Shown here one piece after another: positions 22,836-34,911 of a DNA stretch of 64,000 nucleotides. This DNA is from Cristatella mucedo (lineage: Eukaryota; Bryozoa; Phylactolaemata; Cristatellidae). Numbering within the stretch: the stretch's first letter is position 1; every line of letters starts with the position of its first letter. Under the pieces are notes generated by a model. It worked only from the letters and a program-made list of their open reading frames with translations, was not told the DNA's origin and ran no database searches. Location: positions 467,501 to 531,500 of the forward strand of contig WPIO01000055.1 of assembly GCA_009760855.2 (NCBI GenBank), given 5' to 3'. The translations under genes and the position numbers were made by a program.

Positions 22836-23155
22836 GTAGGCATCCATCCCACAAACCTCAAAACCTTTGTAGGCCGTGCCTTTAGTTCCTATGCTCCCAA
22901 AGCCTGGCAGTCACTACCGACGCACGTCATGACGTCCCTTGACATGACGACGTTTAAAAGGAAGCTTAAAACGCACCTTTTTTATTGCAGCCTTTGGTGG
23001 ATCTTTGCGATTCGTCCTTCGTGTGCATGTGCCTGCCAACATTATGCCTGCTGCTTGCGAATGTTACTACCAAACATTTGGTAATGCATTATATGCAGCA
23101 CCTGTAAAGTGACCAGAAAGAGATTCAGTTCTCTGAGGGCGCTATGCAAATGTAT
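22836..23155 (+). mobile_element. LINE-B subfamily copy, 3' part
   Basis: Reads HPTNLKTFVGRAFSSYAPKA and TFKRKLKTHLFYCS, then a distinct 3' UTR and the hairpin ACCAGAAAGAGATTCAGTTC. Confidence 0.8.
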
Positions 23156-23559
23156 TATATTTTACTACCATTATTGTCATTATTATTAAGGTTCCAACCA
23201 CTTCGAAAAATTCCATGCGCGAAGTGGCAAAACAGGGCCTGCGGGCCTCAAGGTTGTTGTGTGAGCCTGCTGCTTTTGTTATTGTATTAAGTGCAGCAGC
23301 ATCGGCCATTGACGTATGCCCCATCTGCAACAGGTGGTTGGGCAATTGACTCGGTGCAGCGTCTGCAGCCTTCGATGGAAGCATGTTGCCCCACCACAGG
23401 TGCACTCACCTATCTGCGGTGAGTCAGCCCCCAGCTCGCATTTGCACCCGCTGATGGAATAAAGATCGAGTCTCGTTCATCGCTCACGTCCACCGCTCGT
23501 GTCTCCGTGAGACTCCACAAGAACAGTCGCCGCCGGCGGAGACACTGTCACACAGCAAG
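23156..23559. other. Intergenic stretch without recognised feature
   Basis: A short ATT-rich segment near 23165-23190 may belong to the adjoining LINE tail; nothing else identified. Confidence 0.45.
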
Positions 23560-24110
23560 GTCCTAACTGGCCGCGAACAGCGAGCGTGCGGCCCTTCGCC
23601 AGCGAGGCTAAGCACCCGCTTCTTGCATTAGGAACCGTCGTCGTCATCGCGGCGAAGCTTTCAAACTTGCTTCTAAACGGCAACCGAACCTGCCCAGTAG
23701 GGCTTGGCGCGTCGCCTGCGCGTTCGGCGGGCTGCCGCTCCGCCGCGCGCAGGCGACGCGGTGAGTGCGCAACCAGCGGGACGTCGGCGACCGCAGCACG
23801 ATCCTGCTGTCCGATCCTGCACGAGTTCGTCGCTGGCTGATGGGTGGCGACAACCTCTGCAGCCTCGCCATCCCCGCCGCCGCCGCTGCGGCGGTAGCAG
23901 CGCCCGGAAATGCAGCACTATCTGCAGCGTAGCAGACCACGCCGAAGCGTTATCGGCCGTCGGCGGCCGCCTGAGCGGCGCCGCCGCGCCAATAGCTTGC
24001 CGAGCTAGCGGGTCAGCGGCTGGCGCTGCGCTTCGCTTTGTCCCCCCCCCCCACCCCACCAGCCGCTACGTGCACGGCACTTTGGCGACGAATGCGGACT
24101 CCAGGCAGGA
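23560..24110. promoter_or_regulatory. CpG-rich island without assigned gene
   Basis: Dense CG dinucleotides (GCGGCCGCC, GCCGCCGCGCC) in an otherwise AT-balanced repeat desert. Open frames here arise from composition. It could be the promoter of an unannotated transcript. Confidence 0.35.
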
Positions 24111-24127
24111 AGGGTCCCAAGAATACT

Positions 24128-24268
24128 CGCTGTACACTGCGATACAGCTGCAATTTCTACAATGAATGTCAGAAAACTGCTGTTGTGACTCCAAATTATG
24201 CAATGTGATGCTACCGGTTTACCCACAGAATTTCATGAAATTTTGCATGCTCGTTCTCGCGTAGCCGT
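24128..24268 (+). repeat. Family G repeat, unit in plus orientation
   Basis: Shares TGTGACTCCAAATTATGCAA and TTTACCCACAGAATTTCATG with the inverted copy at 26298-26440 and, more distantly, with the tandem units at 25.5-25.9 kb. Confidence 0.75.
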
Positions 24269-24708
24269 GCAGATGCTCGTTCCCCGGCTCTCTACCGGTG
24301 GACTGTGCTATGCAGTGCTGAGCGCAGTTAAAAAACAAGCGGCCACAACTGGGCGCCGAAAGCAACAGTTTATTGTGGGTCTGTTAGTAATGGTTACGCG
24401 CCGGTGCAAGCGCTTTATGCGACATGCGCCTGACCGACAGAGTTAACTGCGTGAGAACTCTCGAAACCCGAGTAATAAAAAGCTACCACACGCCTGCGTC
24501 GCTAGCGGTGGTCCAGACACCGAAGGTGGACCTCAATAGCACCCCAAGATATGAGCAGCTAACTGAGTAGCCGACAGAATACAACCATGCAGTCAAGTTG
24601 CACTTGGCTGTTCGTCGCCGTAAGTTCGACTCTCGTACTTTCGAGGCGTAGTCTCGCATCGACTACGGAAGCTGCAGCTCCGAGCTCTGTCAGTCGTCTC
24701 GCCTTTAC

Positions 24709-25154
<446 letters not shown>

Positions 25155-25532
25155 CTCGTGACTTTGAGCGTAGCTGCCACTTTGTCGGACCCCCGCTCTT
25201 GGTGTCCGTTCTCAGGCTAATTCACTTCAGCCTGTAATTAATTAGATGGCTCTTGCGCAAGCTTGCCATCCTTTCGCTCTTTGTCTAATGGAGTACAGCT
25301 GTCGATCCACATCCTGACCGCTCTTTGTCTGACCTAAGTTCCATTCTAATCTGAGCGGATCTCGATGTCTGACTGACACCTCGCTCTGCTTCCGGTTAAC
25401 TAATGTGTTCCCCCTACCCAATTCTACTTGGCCAGTCCGCCCGCTACGGGTAGCTCTAGGTGCCCTAGTCAGACCCAGTAAGGCAAAGGCTAGTATGGCG
25501 GATAACCTGAGAGCTACCCCAGTGCACTCGTA

Positions 25533-25870
25533 CTATGGCCTAAAATGGTCTGAGCCAGGCAGCCTTCTTACACATTCAAACGGCGATACGGCTGCCATTT
25601 TTAAAATATACTTCGCGCAACTGTGGTTTTGTTTCCAAATTATAGAGAAAATTATGAAAGCTTACCCATCAAATTTAAGCGATTTGTCTTTCGCATTCCC
25701 CTGCTATGGCCTCCCGTGGCCCGGCCCAAATGGCACCCCAAAGCATTCGAACTGCAATAAAGCTGCCATGTTCACAAAAAGCTTTTCGCAGCTTTTGTTT
25801 ACATTCCAAGTTATAGAAAACGGTGTTCCACGTTCACCCGCCAGATTTCAAGCGAATTCACTTGTGTGGG
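25533..25870 (+). repeat. Family G: two tandem units of about 168 bp
   Basis: Units begin at ACTATGGCCTAAAATGG (about 25533) and GCTATGGCCTCCCGTGG (about 25702), and share CATTCRAACKGC, GCTGCCAT, TTCCAARTTATAGARAA and TTTMAAGCGA. They stay in one reading frame, so the translated frame shows a repeated peptide; coding function is not supported otherwise. Confidence 0.75.
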
Positions 25871-26040
25871 CGTGGTCACGCCCCCAATGCAGTTCCGTCT
25901 CAGCCGGACTCACATCACTCCGCCCGGCCAACGGGCACACTGAGTACCACCTCATTAGGAGCTGCAGTTGGGCAGTATCGGCTGGCTAAGCTGGATTTAA
26001 TTGCAAAGGGTCAGCTGCGGTCGCGTGACCCGCTATTTCT
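25830..26040 (+). repeat. Repeat G2, copy 1
   Basis: Contains TGTGGGCGTGGTCACGCCC, ACATCACTCCGCCCGGCCA and CTGGATTTAATTGCAAAGGG; shared in inverted orientation with 51885-52170. Confidence 0.8.
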
Positions 26041-26224
26041 GCAGCGACGAACTTTCTGCCTGCACGGCGGCCTGTACGCACACTTATCTACTCGCTCTCT
26101 CTCCCTCTCACTCTCTGTCTCTTCTCTCCTTGCGTTCAGGAGCTGCTTCCACGACGGCTACTACATCCCGCCGCCATTGCGCGCCCAAATCCCTACACTT
26201 GCGCATTCTCGAGCTAGGGCTTCG

Positions 26225-26440
26225 AGGGCCCGGCCCAAACGGCAGCCCAAAACATTTGAACTGGCAAATGGCAGCCCAAAACTTAAAAGGAGAACGAGCA
26301 CGCGCAGTTGCATGAAATTTTGTGGGCAAACCCGTAACACCATATTGTATAATTTGGAATCACAACTTCAGTTTCTGATGTTTATTGTGGAAACAGCCGG
26401 CTGTATCGCAGTGTGTCGCAGCTATTCGCTGGACCCGGTG
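26225..26440. repeat. Family G, partial unit followed by an inverted copy
   Basis: 26225-26285 matches the tandem units in plus orientation (GCCCGGCCCAAACGGCAGCC). 26298-26440 in reverse complement matches 24128-24268 (GATTCCAAATTATACAATAT). Confidence 0.75.
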
Positions 26441-26479
26441 GGGAAGCTCGCAGGGCTGCAAGCACGCCTACACCGGATG

Positions 26480-27620
26480 GGCGTGTGGGATTGATGACGT
26501 AGAGCAGCCGTAGACGCGTACGCTGTATGTCGTCGGCGCCGGTCTACAAGGCCGTATCGGCCAGTCTGAGGGGGCATTACAGAATGAAGGATACCGACGA
26601 AAAGAAAGGAGCCCAGCCTCAAAATTACGGTGCGTGTAACCGCAGCTGAATTTAGCGCTAGATAACGATGGGTCGGCGGCGGCGGTTCGTCAGTTGGCGC
26701 CGCGCTGGAGTAGTCTTCCTCTAACCGCGGCGCTGGAGTGAGGCTGAGGTGCCAGCGCTACGACTGCCCGCCATCGCGCTGGCGGCGTCGGCCGATTTGC
26801 AAGCTTCCCTCTCTGCGTGCGAGCGCCGCGCGCACGCTCCTTTCCCGGGGCATCTGCGGGCAGCAGACGGCTAGCAGTTCCGCGGGCCGGAGTCCGTGGG
26901 CCGCGAACTCGCGAGGCCCAGCGCGCACGACAGCGCGCACGACGGGCTCGTGCGCCCGGCCCTGCCGCTCGGTCGGTCGTTCTGGGCAGGACTACCGGTG
27001 CGTCCACGTCACCGCCGCCGCCGCCGCCGCCGCCGCCGCAGATCCTCGGCCGTTCCGCCGCGATGGGCGTGCTTGACCGCTAAAATACCCGCTGTGGGTG
27101 TCGGAACGAAGCGGGCCCCGTTTGGCGTCGTCGTTTCGGAAGCGATCGGTTATTTTGTCGGCGACTGCTTGTGCAGCAGGAGACGACGACACCCACCGCC
27201 GCCGTCGCTGGTCCGGCCGGGGATTCCGGGCAGAAGCTTATGCCCTTGCGAGCGCCCCCCTTTGTTGCATCTGTTTGGGAAGCCGACGCCGGTAGTCACA
27301 GCAGCAGCAGGAGCAGCCGGTGTAGCCAACGGCCGCCCGCCGATAGCGATATCGTCGACGTAGACGGGTGACTGGCGGAGGAGGAGGCGGCGGCAGCGGC
27401 TTCGTCGTACGAACTTGCGGTGTGGCCAGCGTTTCGCGTGACTGCATGACTGCCCCCGACCGGCATCTCTCCTCGTCGAGGGGTGCGCCCACTCTCGACG
27501 GACGACCGGCACTTGCTGCAGCCACGATTCCTTGGCGCAGCCGCTTTCCGATTCGCTCAAGCTGAATGTGACGGCGGCGCCCCGGTTTGACTGTGCGTGT
27601 GCACGTGCCTGTGAGCTTTT
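26480..27620. promoter_or_regulatory. CpG-rich island with a (CCG)n run, no assigned gene
   Basis: High CG density, a CCG triplet run near 27010-27040, and a GTGAGT donor-like site at about 27640 downstream. It is the best placed island upstream of the SLC35A exons, so it could hold that gene's promoter and non-coding first exon, but no matching coding exon was found. Confidence 0.35.
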
Positions 27621-27721
27621 GAACCTGTGCGCGTACCTGTGAGTTGAAACCTCGAGGTTCCGTTGGCTTGCACGAGTCTCGGCGGGAGTTTTTTTTTAAA
27701 ACACCGAGAAACGTTTTCTGC

Positions 27722-28330
27722 CGGATAATAACAATAATGATAAAAACACTTAACGAAGCGCCCTCAGAGAACTCAAATCTCTTTCTACGCGCTTTACGTT
27801 TGCTGGAAAGGAAACACGATCGGGTGGTGAGTGGTATAATGCTTGATAAACAACATGAATAGCATGGTTAGGGACGAATCACAGGGACCCGCTAAATGCT
27901 GTCCTAAATAGGTGCATTTTTAAGTTCTTTTTAAATGTGGTCAAGTCAGGAGATGTCTTGCCGCAAGTTGGGAATGAGTTCCAGGCTTTGGGAGCATACG
28001 AACTAACGGCACGGTCTCCAAAGAATTTGAGGTTTGCACGAGGTATGGGTAAACAGTTGGTTTCCAAAAAGCTGTTGGTACGATGATACTTAGCCTGGCG
28101 GGGCGTAGATCCGATAACTAGGCTGGAGCCAAAGAATGAAGGGACCTAAAAGTGAGCTAGACAGAATCTTGAAGTCGATCCGTTGCTTGACTGGGAGCCA
28201 GTGCGTTTCGGCGAGAAGGGATGTGATGTGGCAACTTCGACCCTCACAACTGACAAGCCTAGCTGCAGAGTGTTGCACCAGCTGTTAGTGCCTGCTTGCA
28301 CATGCCGGAAGACCAGCAAGCAGTGAGTTA
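27722..28330 (-). mobile_element. LINE-B copy, 5'-truncated
   Basis: Low-coordinate tail ATAACAATAATGATAAAAAC, hairpin GCGCCCTCAGAGAACTCAAA, then 3' UTR and RT codons in reverse complement (RAVSSYAPKAWNSFPTCGKT and the LVQHSAARLV-like region), with several frame breaks. Confidence 0.85.
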
Positions 28331-28473
28331 TAGAAGTCTAGACGGGTTTATCTGCCGTGAGCCAGCCGCTGGTGTCATGCAAGCACACTTCGCCACGGCC
28401 ACGCCTGCGGCCGAGTCGAGAGGGTATTGGAGCAACCAATTTTATCAGGTGCATGCAGAGATTCAGCAAAGTG

Positions 28474-28610
28474 CCGAGCTGGTTTGGTCTAACGGTTAAG
28501 GTGCTCGCCCCGGAGACCAAGGTCTGACTGAGGTCGTGTGCTCGAGCCCCGAGGCATTTGCGAAGCGCCTGAATAGAGATTAAGTTCTCTTGGGGCGCTA
28601 TATATATGTG
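28474..28610 (+). mobile_element. SINE-C
   Basis: tRNA-like head GCTGGTTTGGTCTAACGGTT, then AAGGTGCTCGCC and B-box region GTGCTCGAGCCCC; the tail GAAGCGCCTGAATAGAGATT, then AAGTTCTCTTGGGGCGCTAT, matches the LINE-B 3' hairpin. Followed by a TG/TA microsatellite. Confidence 0.9.
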
Positions 28611-29930
28611 TGTGTGCGTGTGTGTGCGTGCGTGTGAATTATAAGGTGCTGGCATGCGGTTCGGCCGACTGCCTTGCAGCAGCCAGTACTGCCTGCTTAT
28701 GTAAGTGCGAGCGTCCACGAACCCGGGCCAAGTGTCTGCTGGCCCCGGCAGTGGCTGTAGACTCGAGCTTAAGCCTCGAGGTGAGCTGAGCAGTGGCAAT
28801 AGCAGCCTTTGTGCGACACAATCGAGAGCTGCTGCTGCGCTGCTGCTGTTCGGTTTGCTGCTGCTGCTGCAGCATTTGAGCAAGATAGTTGACAGCTGTC
28901 GCAGGCCGGTAAAGAAGAGAATGCCCTCGAACGGTCGAGCCCCTTCCTCCTCCTCCCCCCCCCCGAGGGTAAGGCGGGCCACCCGTTGCTGGCCTAGAAG
29001 CAAGCAAGCAACGATCGTCCAATTGCCTTCGACCCTGTTACGGAATGTCGGTGGCGCAGCAGGCGACCGTGTGCTCAACCTCTTTCCTCCCCCCTGCCAG
29101 CAATCTGAAACCGGGTTTCTGACGAGCGTGCAGCTTCTTGATAGAGCAGCTATTAAGTGTGAAAAGAATATTAAGTGTGAAAATTATTATCTATTAAGTG
29201 TGAAAAGAAAGCACCGTGAGCGACATTATAAGTTCGGCACGCCGGCCGGCGCGAGTGACAAGAGCAACAGCCAGCCTTTGGTGGGACGGGGCCCGTCCAC
29301 CTGCAGCCGGAAAAGTTGACTTTTTGCAGCTGCACGAGCTAGGATGCACTTGTTCGTGCTATGTGTAGCCGTGGGGCATTGGTGAATTGGGGAAAATGTG
29401 GAATGAAAGGTTGCAGGGAGCACGATGAGGCAGGTGGGTGGGTGGGCGGGCACATGAGAAGAACCAAAGTGACCAAAACTCGAATGAATGCTAGCACAGT
29501 GCGATTTTATAGACAGCGCTGGTTGTGCTGCTGTAAGTGGAAAACAACCGACTGCTAGCTCCCGGCGTGTGAGGAATGCTGGGTGTCCAGAAGCATTGTG
29601 GGGCTGCAAAAGAAATCGCTTCCATCCTGCATCCTTGTAAAAGAAAAACCGGTCCGTCCTATTCTTGGGATGAATTGAGTTTTGCAAGTCTTTTGTCGAC
29701 ACAGATCCACATCTTAATCACGCTGCTAGCCACCCTTAGCTCAGCTGAAATGCAATCGTGGGCAGTAAAAAGAGTGAGCCCATACCGTGGCTTGATGTGC
29801 TGCAAGGTCTCGCTTTGCTGTCTTACATCCTTCAACTTTCGGATTCGGCACCATCCTGCCACCGCATGACAGGTCTCCAGAGGATCAGATAGTAAGAATA
29901 AGAATAATAACAGTAATGATAAAAAAAATC
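28611..29930. other. Intergenic stretch with a short CTG run
   Basis: CTG triplets at about 28840-28875 and a C tract near 28960. The long open frames crossing here (28338-29078 minus, 28705-29319 plus) overlap each other, lack recognisable domains and are not called. Confidence 0.45.
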
Positions 29931-29934
29931 ATTA

Positions 29935-30065
29935 ATCATTTGTATAGCGCCCTGAGAGAGCTTAATATCCATCCAGACGCTTCATCTGTGCTGTAGGGCT
30001 TGAGTGCAGGACCTCGGTCGTCAAAGGCGAGCAACTTAACCCCTGAACCTTCCCCAGGGCTTGTG
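29935..30065 (-). mobile_element. SINE-C, diverged
   Basis: TTTGTATAGCGCCCTGAGAG at the tail end, AGGACCTCGGTCGTCAAAGG, and a head near CTTAACCCCTGAACC. Confidence 0.7.
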
Positions 30066-30069
30066 CAGT

Positions 30070-30760
30070 CACCAAAGAGAACTAAAGCTCTGATCTATGA
30101 AGGAAGTGTCAATATGGTTGGCATTTATAGCATGCACAGTATTAGCGTGCATAACCACACAAAAGGGCAAATCACGAAGTCCCAGCAAATGCTGTGAGCA
30201 ACAGGTGTGGTTTTTGCCTCTTTTTAAAGGTCAAGTCATGGGATGCCATGACGTTTGTCGGTAGTGAGTTCCAGGCTTTGGGAGCATGCTAACTGAAGTT
30301 ACAGTCTCCAAAGGATTTGACCTTGGTTCGAGGCACTGCTAATGGACTTGAGTTAAAAGAGTGAGCAGTCGGTACAATGCCAAGCTTGATTGGAAAGTAA
30401 TTCTGATTGGTAGGCTGGAGCCAGAGAAAAAAGGTACCTAAAAGTGAGAGTGACAACGTTGGATGGGAGTCAGTGCAGGTCGGAGTGGTGAAGTGTGGCA
30501 ACAGCAATGAAGTTCACGACAGACAAGCCCGGCTGAAGAGTTGTACACTAACTGTAAGAGCCTTATTGCACAGATTGGAAGGCCTGCAAGTATGAGTTAT
30601 AGATGTTGAGACAGGTGTCACAAATGCATGGGCCAGCTTAGGTGCAGTATCACTGTCTAAGCAGGACCGAATTTTTAGCAATATTATCGTTGTAAGCTGA
30701 GTGGTATTACTTCCTTTATGAAAATTTATAAGTGCAAGATCCCTACTATCACTCATGAAG
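30070..30760 (-). mobile_element. LINE-B relative, RT C-terminal part and 3' UTR
   Basis: Reverse complement encodes DSDTAPKLAHAFVTP (30610-30670 region), then the CSPTCTDSHPTL and SPLAVPRTKVKSFGD segments; contains breaks. Confidence 0.75.
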
Positions 30761-30847
30761 TATACGTTTTTTGTATGTTGTGGGTGTGTGTTATTTTGTT
30801 TTGACTACTAGGTCTAATTCTACAGTTATCACGTGCAAGACCGTTAT

Positions 30848-31164
30848 GATAATAATAATGCATTTATTTAGCACTCCAAATTATAAATGTCTTTTTAGGT
30901 CCATTCAATATGCTAAAAGGAGCCGTGTCAATTTATTAGTGATGACAAGTTCAATTTTAGCATGCCTAGTCACATTAAGGCCAGCTCTCATGTATTGATC
31001 AAATGCTGTGAGTAATAGGTGGGAGTGCAGATTTCTTTTTTTCATAAGTTTGTCATCCAGTCAGCAGATGTCGCGACGTCAGTCGATAGCCAGTTTCATG
31101 CTTTGGGTGGACAGGAAGTGAAAGACTCCAAACAATCGAAGTTGGTCTGAGGCTAAACGACTAA

Positions 31165-31245
<81 letters not shown>

Positions 31246-31945
31246 GGCGGCTAAACGACCAGACGGTCAGAGGAGCTGATTTTAGGATGGCACACCTGAG
31301 TTGCAAGCATTTCAGGTGAATTCGCCCGGAGCGAGTGAAAGAATGAGCCTGAAAGTGAGCGACCAGACTTGAACGTCTATTCTCTGTTGACAGGAGAGCT
31401 AGTGCAGGTAAGAGAAAAAAATGGTGTAATGGTGTAATGTGACAGTTGGGTCGGCCTCGGCAGACAAGCCGAGCTGAAGAATATGGCACCATCTGTGCGC
31501 ACCATTTGGCAGAGGCACCAAGACCTGAAAGTAGCCGAATTACAGATGTCTAGGTGAGATGTCACAAATGCATCGACCAACTAGGCCCAAATTTAAGCAT
31601 GCCGAAATTTTTACAGTGTTATATAGCGGGAAGTATACCAACTTGCCCTTGGAGCTGATTTGATCATGCAGGCTGTCATTTTAGAATCCGAATTTCAAGC
31701 ATAGGCTGCAGCAGATATGCTGGCCCAGCGAAATTTGAGGGTTGCGATTTCCTGTTTCTCAGTAGCACTAGTTTTGCCCCTAACTTGTGGTTTTGTCATG
31801 TCGGCATTATATTTTAGAAAATTAGCTGTCGACCAAGTGCAAATGTTGGCAATACAAGCTTCGACAGTGTTGAGAAAATTTGAGGAGCTGAAAGACAAAT
31901 ACAATCAAATGCGCTGCTTATGCCATCCGTTTAAAAATTAAAGTC
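30848..31945 (-). mobile_element. Old LINE-B relative with an inserted TG microsatellite
   Basis: Tail AATAATAATGCATTTATTTA, diverged 3' UTR, RT pieces VDAFVTSHLDICNS and CTWSTANFLKYNADMTK in reverse complement. A pure (TG)n run interrupts it at 31163-31240. Confidence 0.65.
31163..31240. repeat. (TG)n microsatellite
   Basis: About 38 consecutive GT units. Confidence 0.95.
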
Positions 31946-32040
31946 TTGAATATGCTTGGCGATTACATCGGCAAGAGAGAGTCCGTGCACTTGGAAAATG
32001 AGCAGACGTAAAACTGATCACGCGGACATGCCGACATAAT

Positions 32041-32043
<3 letters not shown>

Positions 32044-32091
<48 letters not shown>

Positions 32092-32092
32092 T
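32044..32092. repeat. (TG)n microsatellite
   Basis: About 22 GT units. Confidence 0.95.
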
Positions 32093-32333
32093 ATAGGGCT
32101 CATCCATCGAGCCGAGCGAAACCACCTGAGCTGCCGAGAGAGCGGCCGGCCGAGAGAGCGGTCATCCCTAGCAGTAGCTAGGGAGCAGCAAGACGGCCGT
32201 GCTAGTCACCAGTGGTACGACCTCTTTCTGTTAAGACGGTCCCCTCCGGATATAAGACACGTGATCAGACTCCACTAAAAACGCTAGTTGCCAAGGGCTC
32301 TAGGGCCCCTCTCTTCCCCTAACTCCTGCCTCC

Positions 32334-32336
<3 letters not shown>

Positions 32337-32384
<48 letters not shown>
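32337..32384. repeat. (CT)n microsatellite
   Basis: About 22 CT units followed by C-rich sequence. Confidence 0.95.
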
Positions 32385-32385
<1 letters not shown>

Positions 32386-34760
32386 ACCCTCTGCCTCCCT
32401 CCCTCCCCCCCATCATCGTACTGCTATCGAAGTAGCTCAGAACAAAGATGAGCAGTGCACGAACGCTTGTTCTGCTACATCTACCCAGTCTGTCTCTGCC
32501 AAGGCTTACTGACAGGGCGAAAAATTGCGGGCTGATGCAGAGCTGGGCGATAGCTCTCGACGAGTACGAGTCGAAACGGCTGAGCTGCTGTTACGAATGG
32601 GTGAACACCGAAATTGCCACGTTGGTAGCCCGACAGCTGAGCCAGCGAGCCACTGTATATGACCTCATTAGCCAGTCAATTGTTGAGTTACAAAGCTGTA
32701 GACAAACTGGTCAGTGGTGACACGTTAGCCATGCTGTACCCTCCCCTTTTTCCTGCACCTTTGCCCGTCTGCTGCTGCTGCTGCTGCTCCGTGCACTCCT
32801 TCATCTGGAGATCTGCACCCTGTCCCAGAACCATCCCTTATTATTAACCATTTGATGTTCTGTGCTGCCTCATGCTTTGTCACTGAGCTACACTGAGCCG
32901 GTCTACCTGCCAGGTCGACAGCTTGAGAGCAGCAGGCTTGGGTAGGGTCTAACATTCCCCACGGGTGAGACCGAGTTGACTTGAGCAAAGCCGCCAATGA
33001 AGACAGCATTGTATTGCTCATCCCGGCTGAACGTGTAAAGAAATTCAACGCCAAAGCACCCAACCCACGATGAGAAGAGTATGAAAATGGAAGGGTGTGA
33101 TGATGAACTGGAAGACGTGGGGCGCTAGGAGGTTAATGTAAAGATTCAGATCAATAGTCACTGATGCCCTCCCCGCCAAAAGAGGATCTAAACGATCGTC
33201 TAACGAACGAAAGCTTCGGTAAGTTGGATAGTGCAATTGCTGTACGAGCCATGTAGTAGGGGTATTTTCGCACTTCCGTGGAATCGATTGACCGGCATCC
33301 AGAGTCGCATACCGAGTCAAACTAGATAGCTGCACCGGTAGTGCGGTCGTGGGAGTGGTGATGATGATTATGATGATTGTTCCACTTGATCAACTGAAAG
33401 AAGTTGCACCTCGGCCTCTTTCTTTGGCTGCAGAGGATTGCCTCCAAGCTGACCAAATTGGGAAGAGCCTCGTGGCATTGCAGCCGTAGTACTCCACGGG
33501 ATTCATTGGTCGAAGCCCGAGTCTCTGCAGAAGCAGCCTCTCATTGGACACGGCTGGCATGGCCCGAGGTCAAGGTGAAGGAAGGGCCGTGGCAATGGCG
33601 GTAAGGGACCATTGGGTGGCTGCTAAATTGGCGCAGTCCTCGGCATTCGAATGCCCACCGCTCAGGAGGCAGCCAGGAGGCAGCCAGGAGGCAGCCAGGA
33701 GGCAGCCAGGAGATGGTAGCATAGCGAGAGAGATTCAGGAGGGTGTTGGTAGCTCTGACAGATACCTCCATCTGTCCCGGCATCCTGTTGTTCTTGCCGT
33801 GACATTCTCGTTTCGAGCTGCCACCACTGCATCAGCATGGCCCACTTGGTGCAGGCAACCTTCATTGCACGTGGAGTTGCACGTCGAAGGCGGCACTAGA
33901 CAGCAGGGACTCACACTTGACGACCCGGGTCGTGCGTTTGAATCCTGCAAGCTGACAATAAAAAAAAGCTACCTTCGTCCTGCAGCCTCGGCCTCGATCG
34001 GCTCGACTCGTCGTTGGGTTCATGGCTCACGGATCGGATAGTGGCTCCGAAGAAGAGTACGCGTGGCCCAAATGGGGAGTTCCTTAAAAAAAAGAAGTAA
34101 GACGACTGCCTGCTGGCTTAGCTATTTCATCGTGCTTCTCCATTTGGCTTCACGCCCACTCATGACACGGCGGCGCCCACCCATGACACGACCGCGGAGC
34201 TGTTGGCTCGAGGAAGTTGTCCTGTCAGTTGGCAGATGTGCTGCACCGGCAAAGAGCATCAGTAAGATGCAAGCTCGTTTTGAGTGAGCCGCAGCTATCG
34301 AGACGGTTGGCTGACATCATCCCAGCCGCTGTCCTTGCTCACCGGTCCCTATGCCCATTCTGTTTTGCCCCCAAAAAAACTAGAACATACTCCCCAGAGG
34401 AGCAGCAGCCACAGGCTGCTTGAAGCAAAGAGCATCGTCTATCTGGCTTCACGTGAACCCTTGTCGTCGATGGGTGCATTTGAGGCTAGTTAGGCGCCAG
34501 CCAGATCGTTTGCTGTCATTCACACCGTTCAGCTGCTGCTGCTCCCTGGCGGGAGCCCGGGGATTGATATTTTTTGTCTTGTGATGCATGAAGCGAGGCA
34601 TGATTTATGCGATCGCGTTTGAGGCAGAAGTGGCCGAAGTGTCTCGTCGTTATCCTACGCTTGGCGATTCTTGTCCGATGATTACTGCCACGTTCCGGCT
34701 CGGATCGGTGAGCACACCATCAAAGTGTGCTCTTTTTGTTAATAGCATCAGACGAGGCAA
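32385..34760. other. Intergenic stretch, mostly unassigned
   Basis: Contains a short CTG run near 32770 and the 12-bp tandem repeat at 33662-33713. A SINE-D-like B-box piece (CGTGCGTTTGAATCCTGC) lies near 33930-33950. No convincing gene. Confidence 0.4.
33662..33713. repeat. 12-bp tandem repeat, four units
   Basis: AGGAGGCAGCC repeated with a 12-bp period. Confidence 0.9.
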
Positions 34761-34905
34761 ATATAATTCATTTGTATAGCGCCCCAGAGAACTTAATCCC
34801 TATTCAGGTACTCCACATGTGCCTCGGGGCTCGAGCCCACGACCTCAGCCAAGCCTTGGTCGGGGTGAGCACCTTAACCGCTGGACCAAACCAGCCCGGT
34901 CGACT
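34761..34905 (-). mobile_element. SINE-C with a 6-bp target-site duplication
   Basis: Reverse complement begins with CCGGGCTGGTTTGGTCCAGC, carries GGGCTCGAGCCCC as B-box region, and ends with the LINE-B-like tail. AGGCAA flanks both sides (34755-34760 and 34906-34911), as expected for target-primed insertion. Confidence 0.9.
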
Positions 34906-34911
34906 AGGCAA

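Noticed and set aside
25405-26494. 194- and 223-codon frames with an internally repeated peptide
   Set aside because: The repetition comes from the tandem family G DNA units; no other sign of a gene.
28338-29319. 246-codon minus and 204-codon plus frames
   Set aside because: They overlap each other and the SINE-C; no domain and no splice support.
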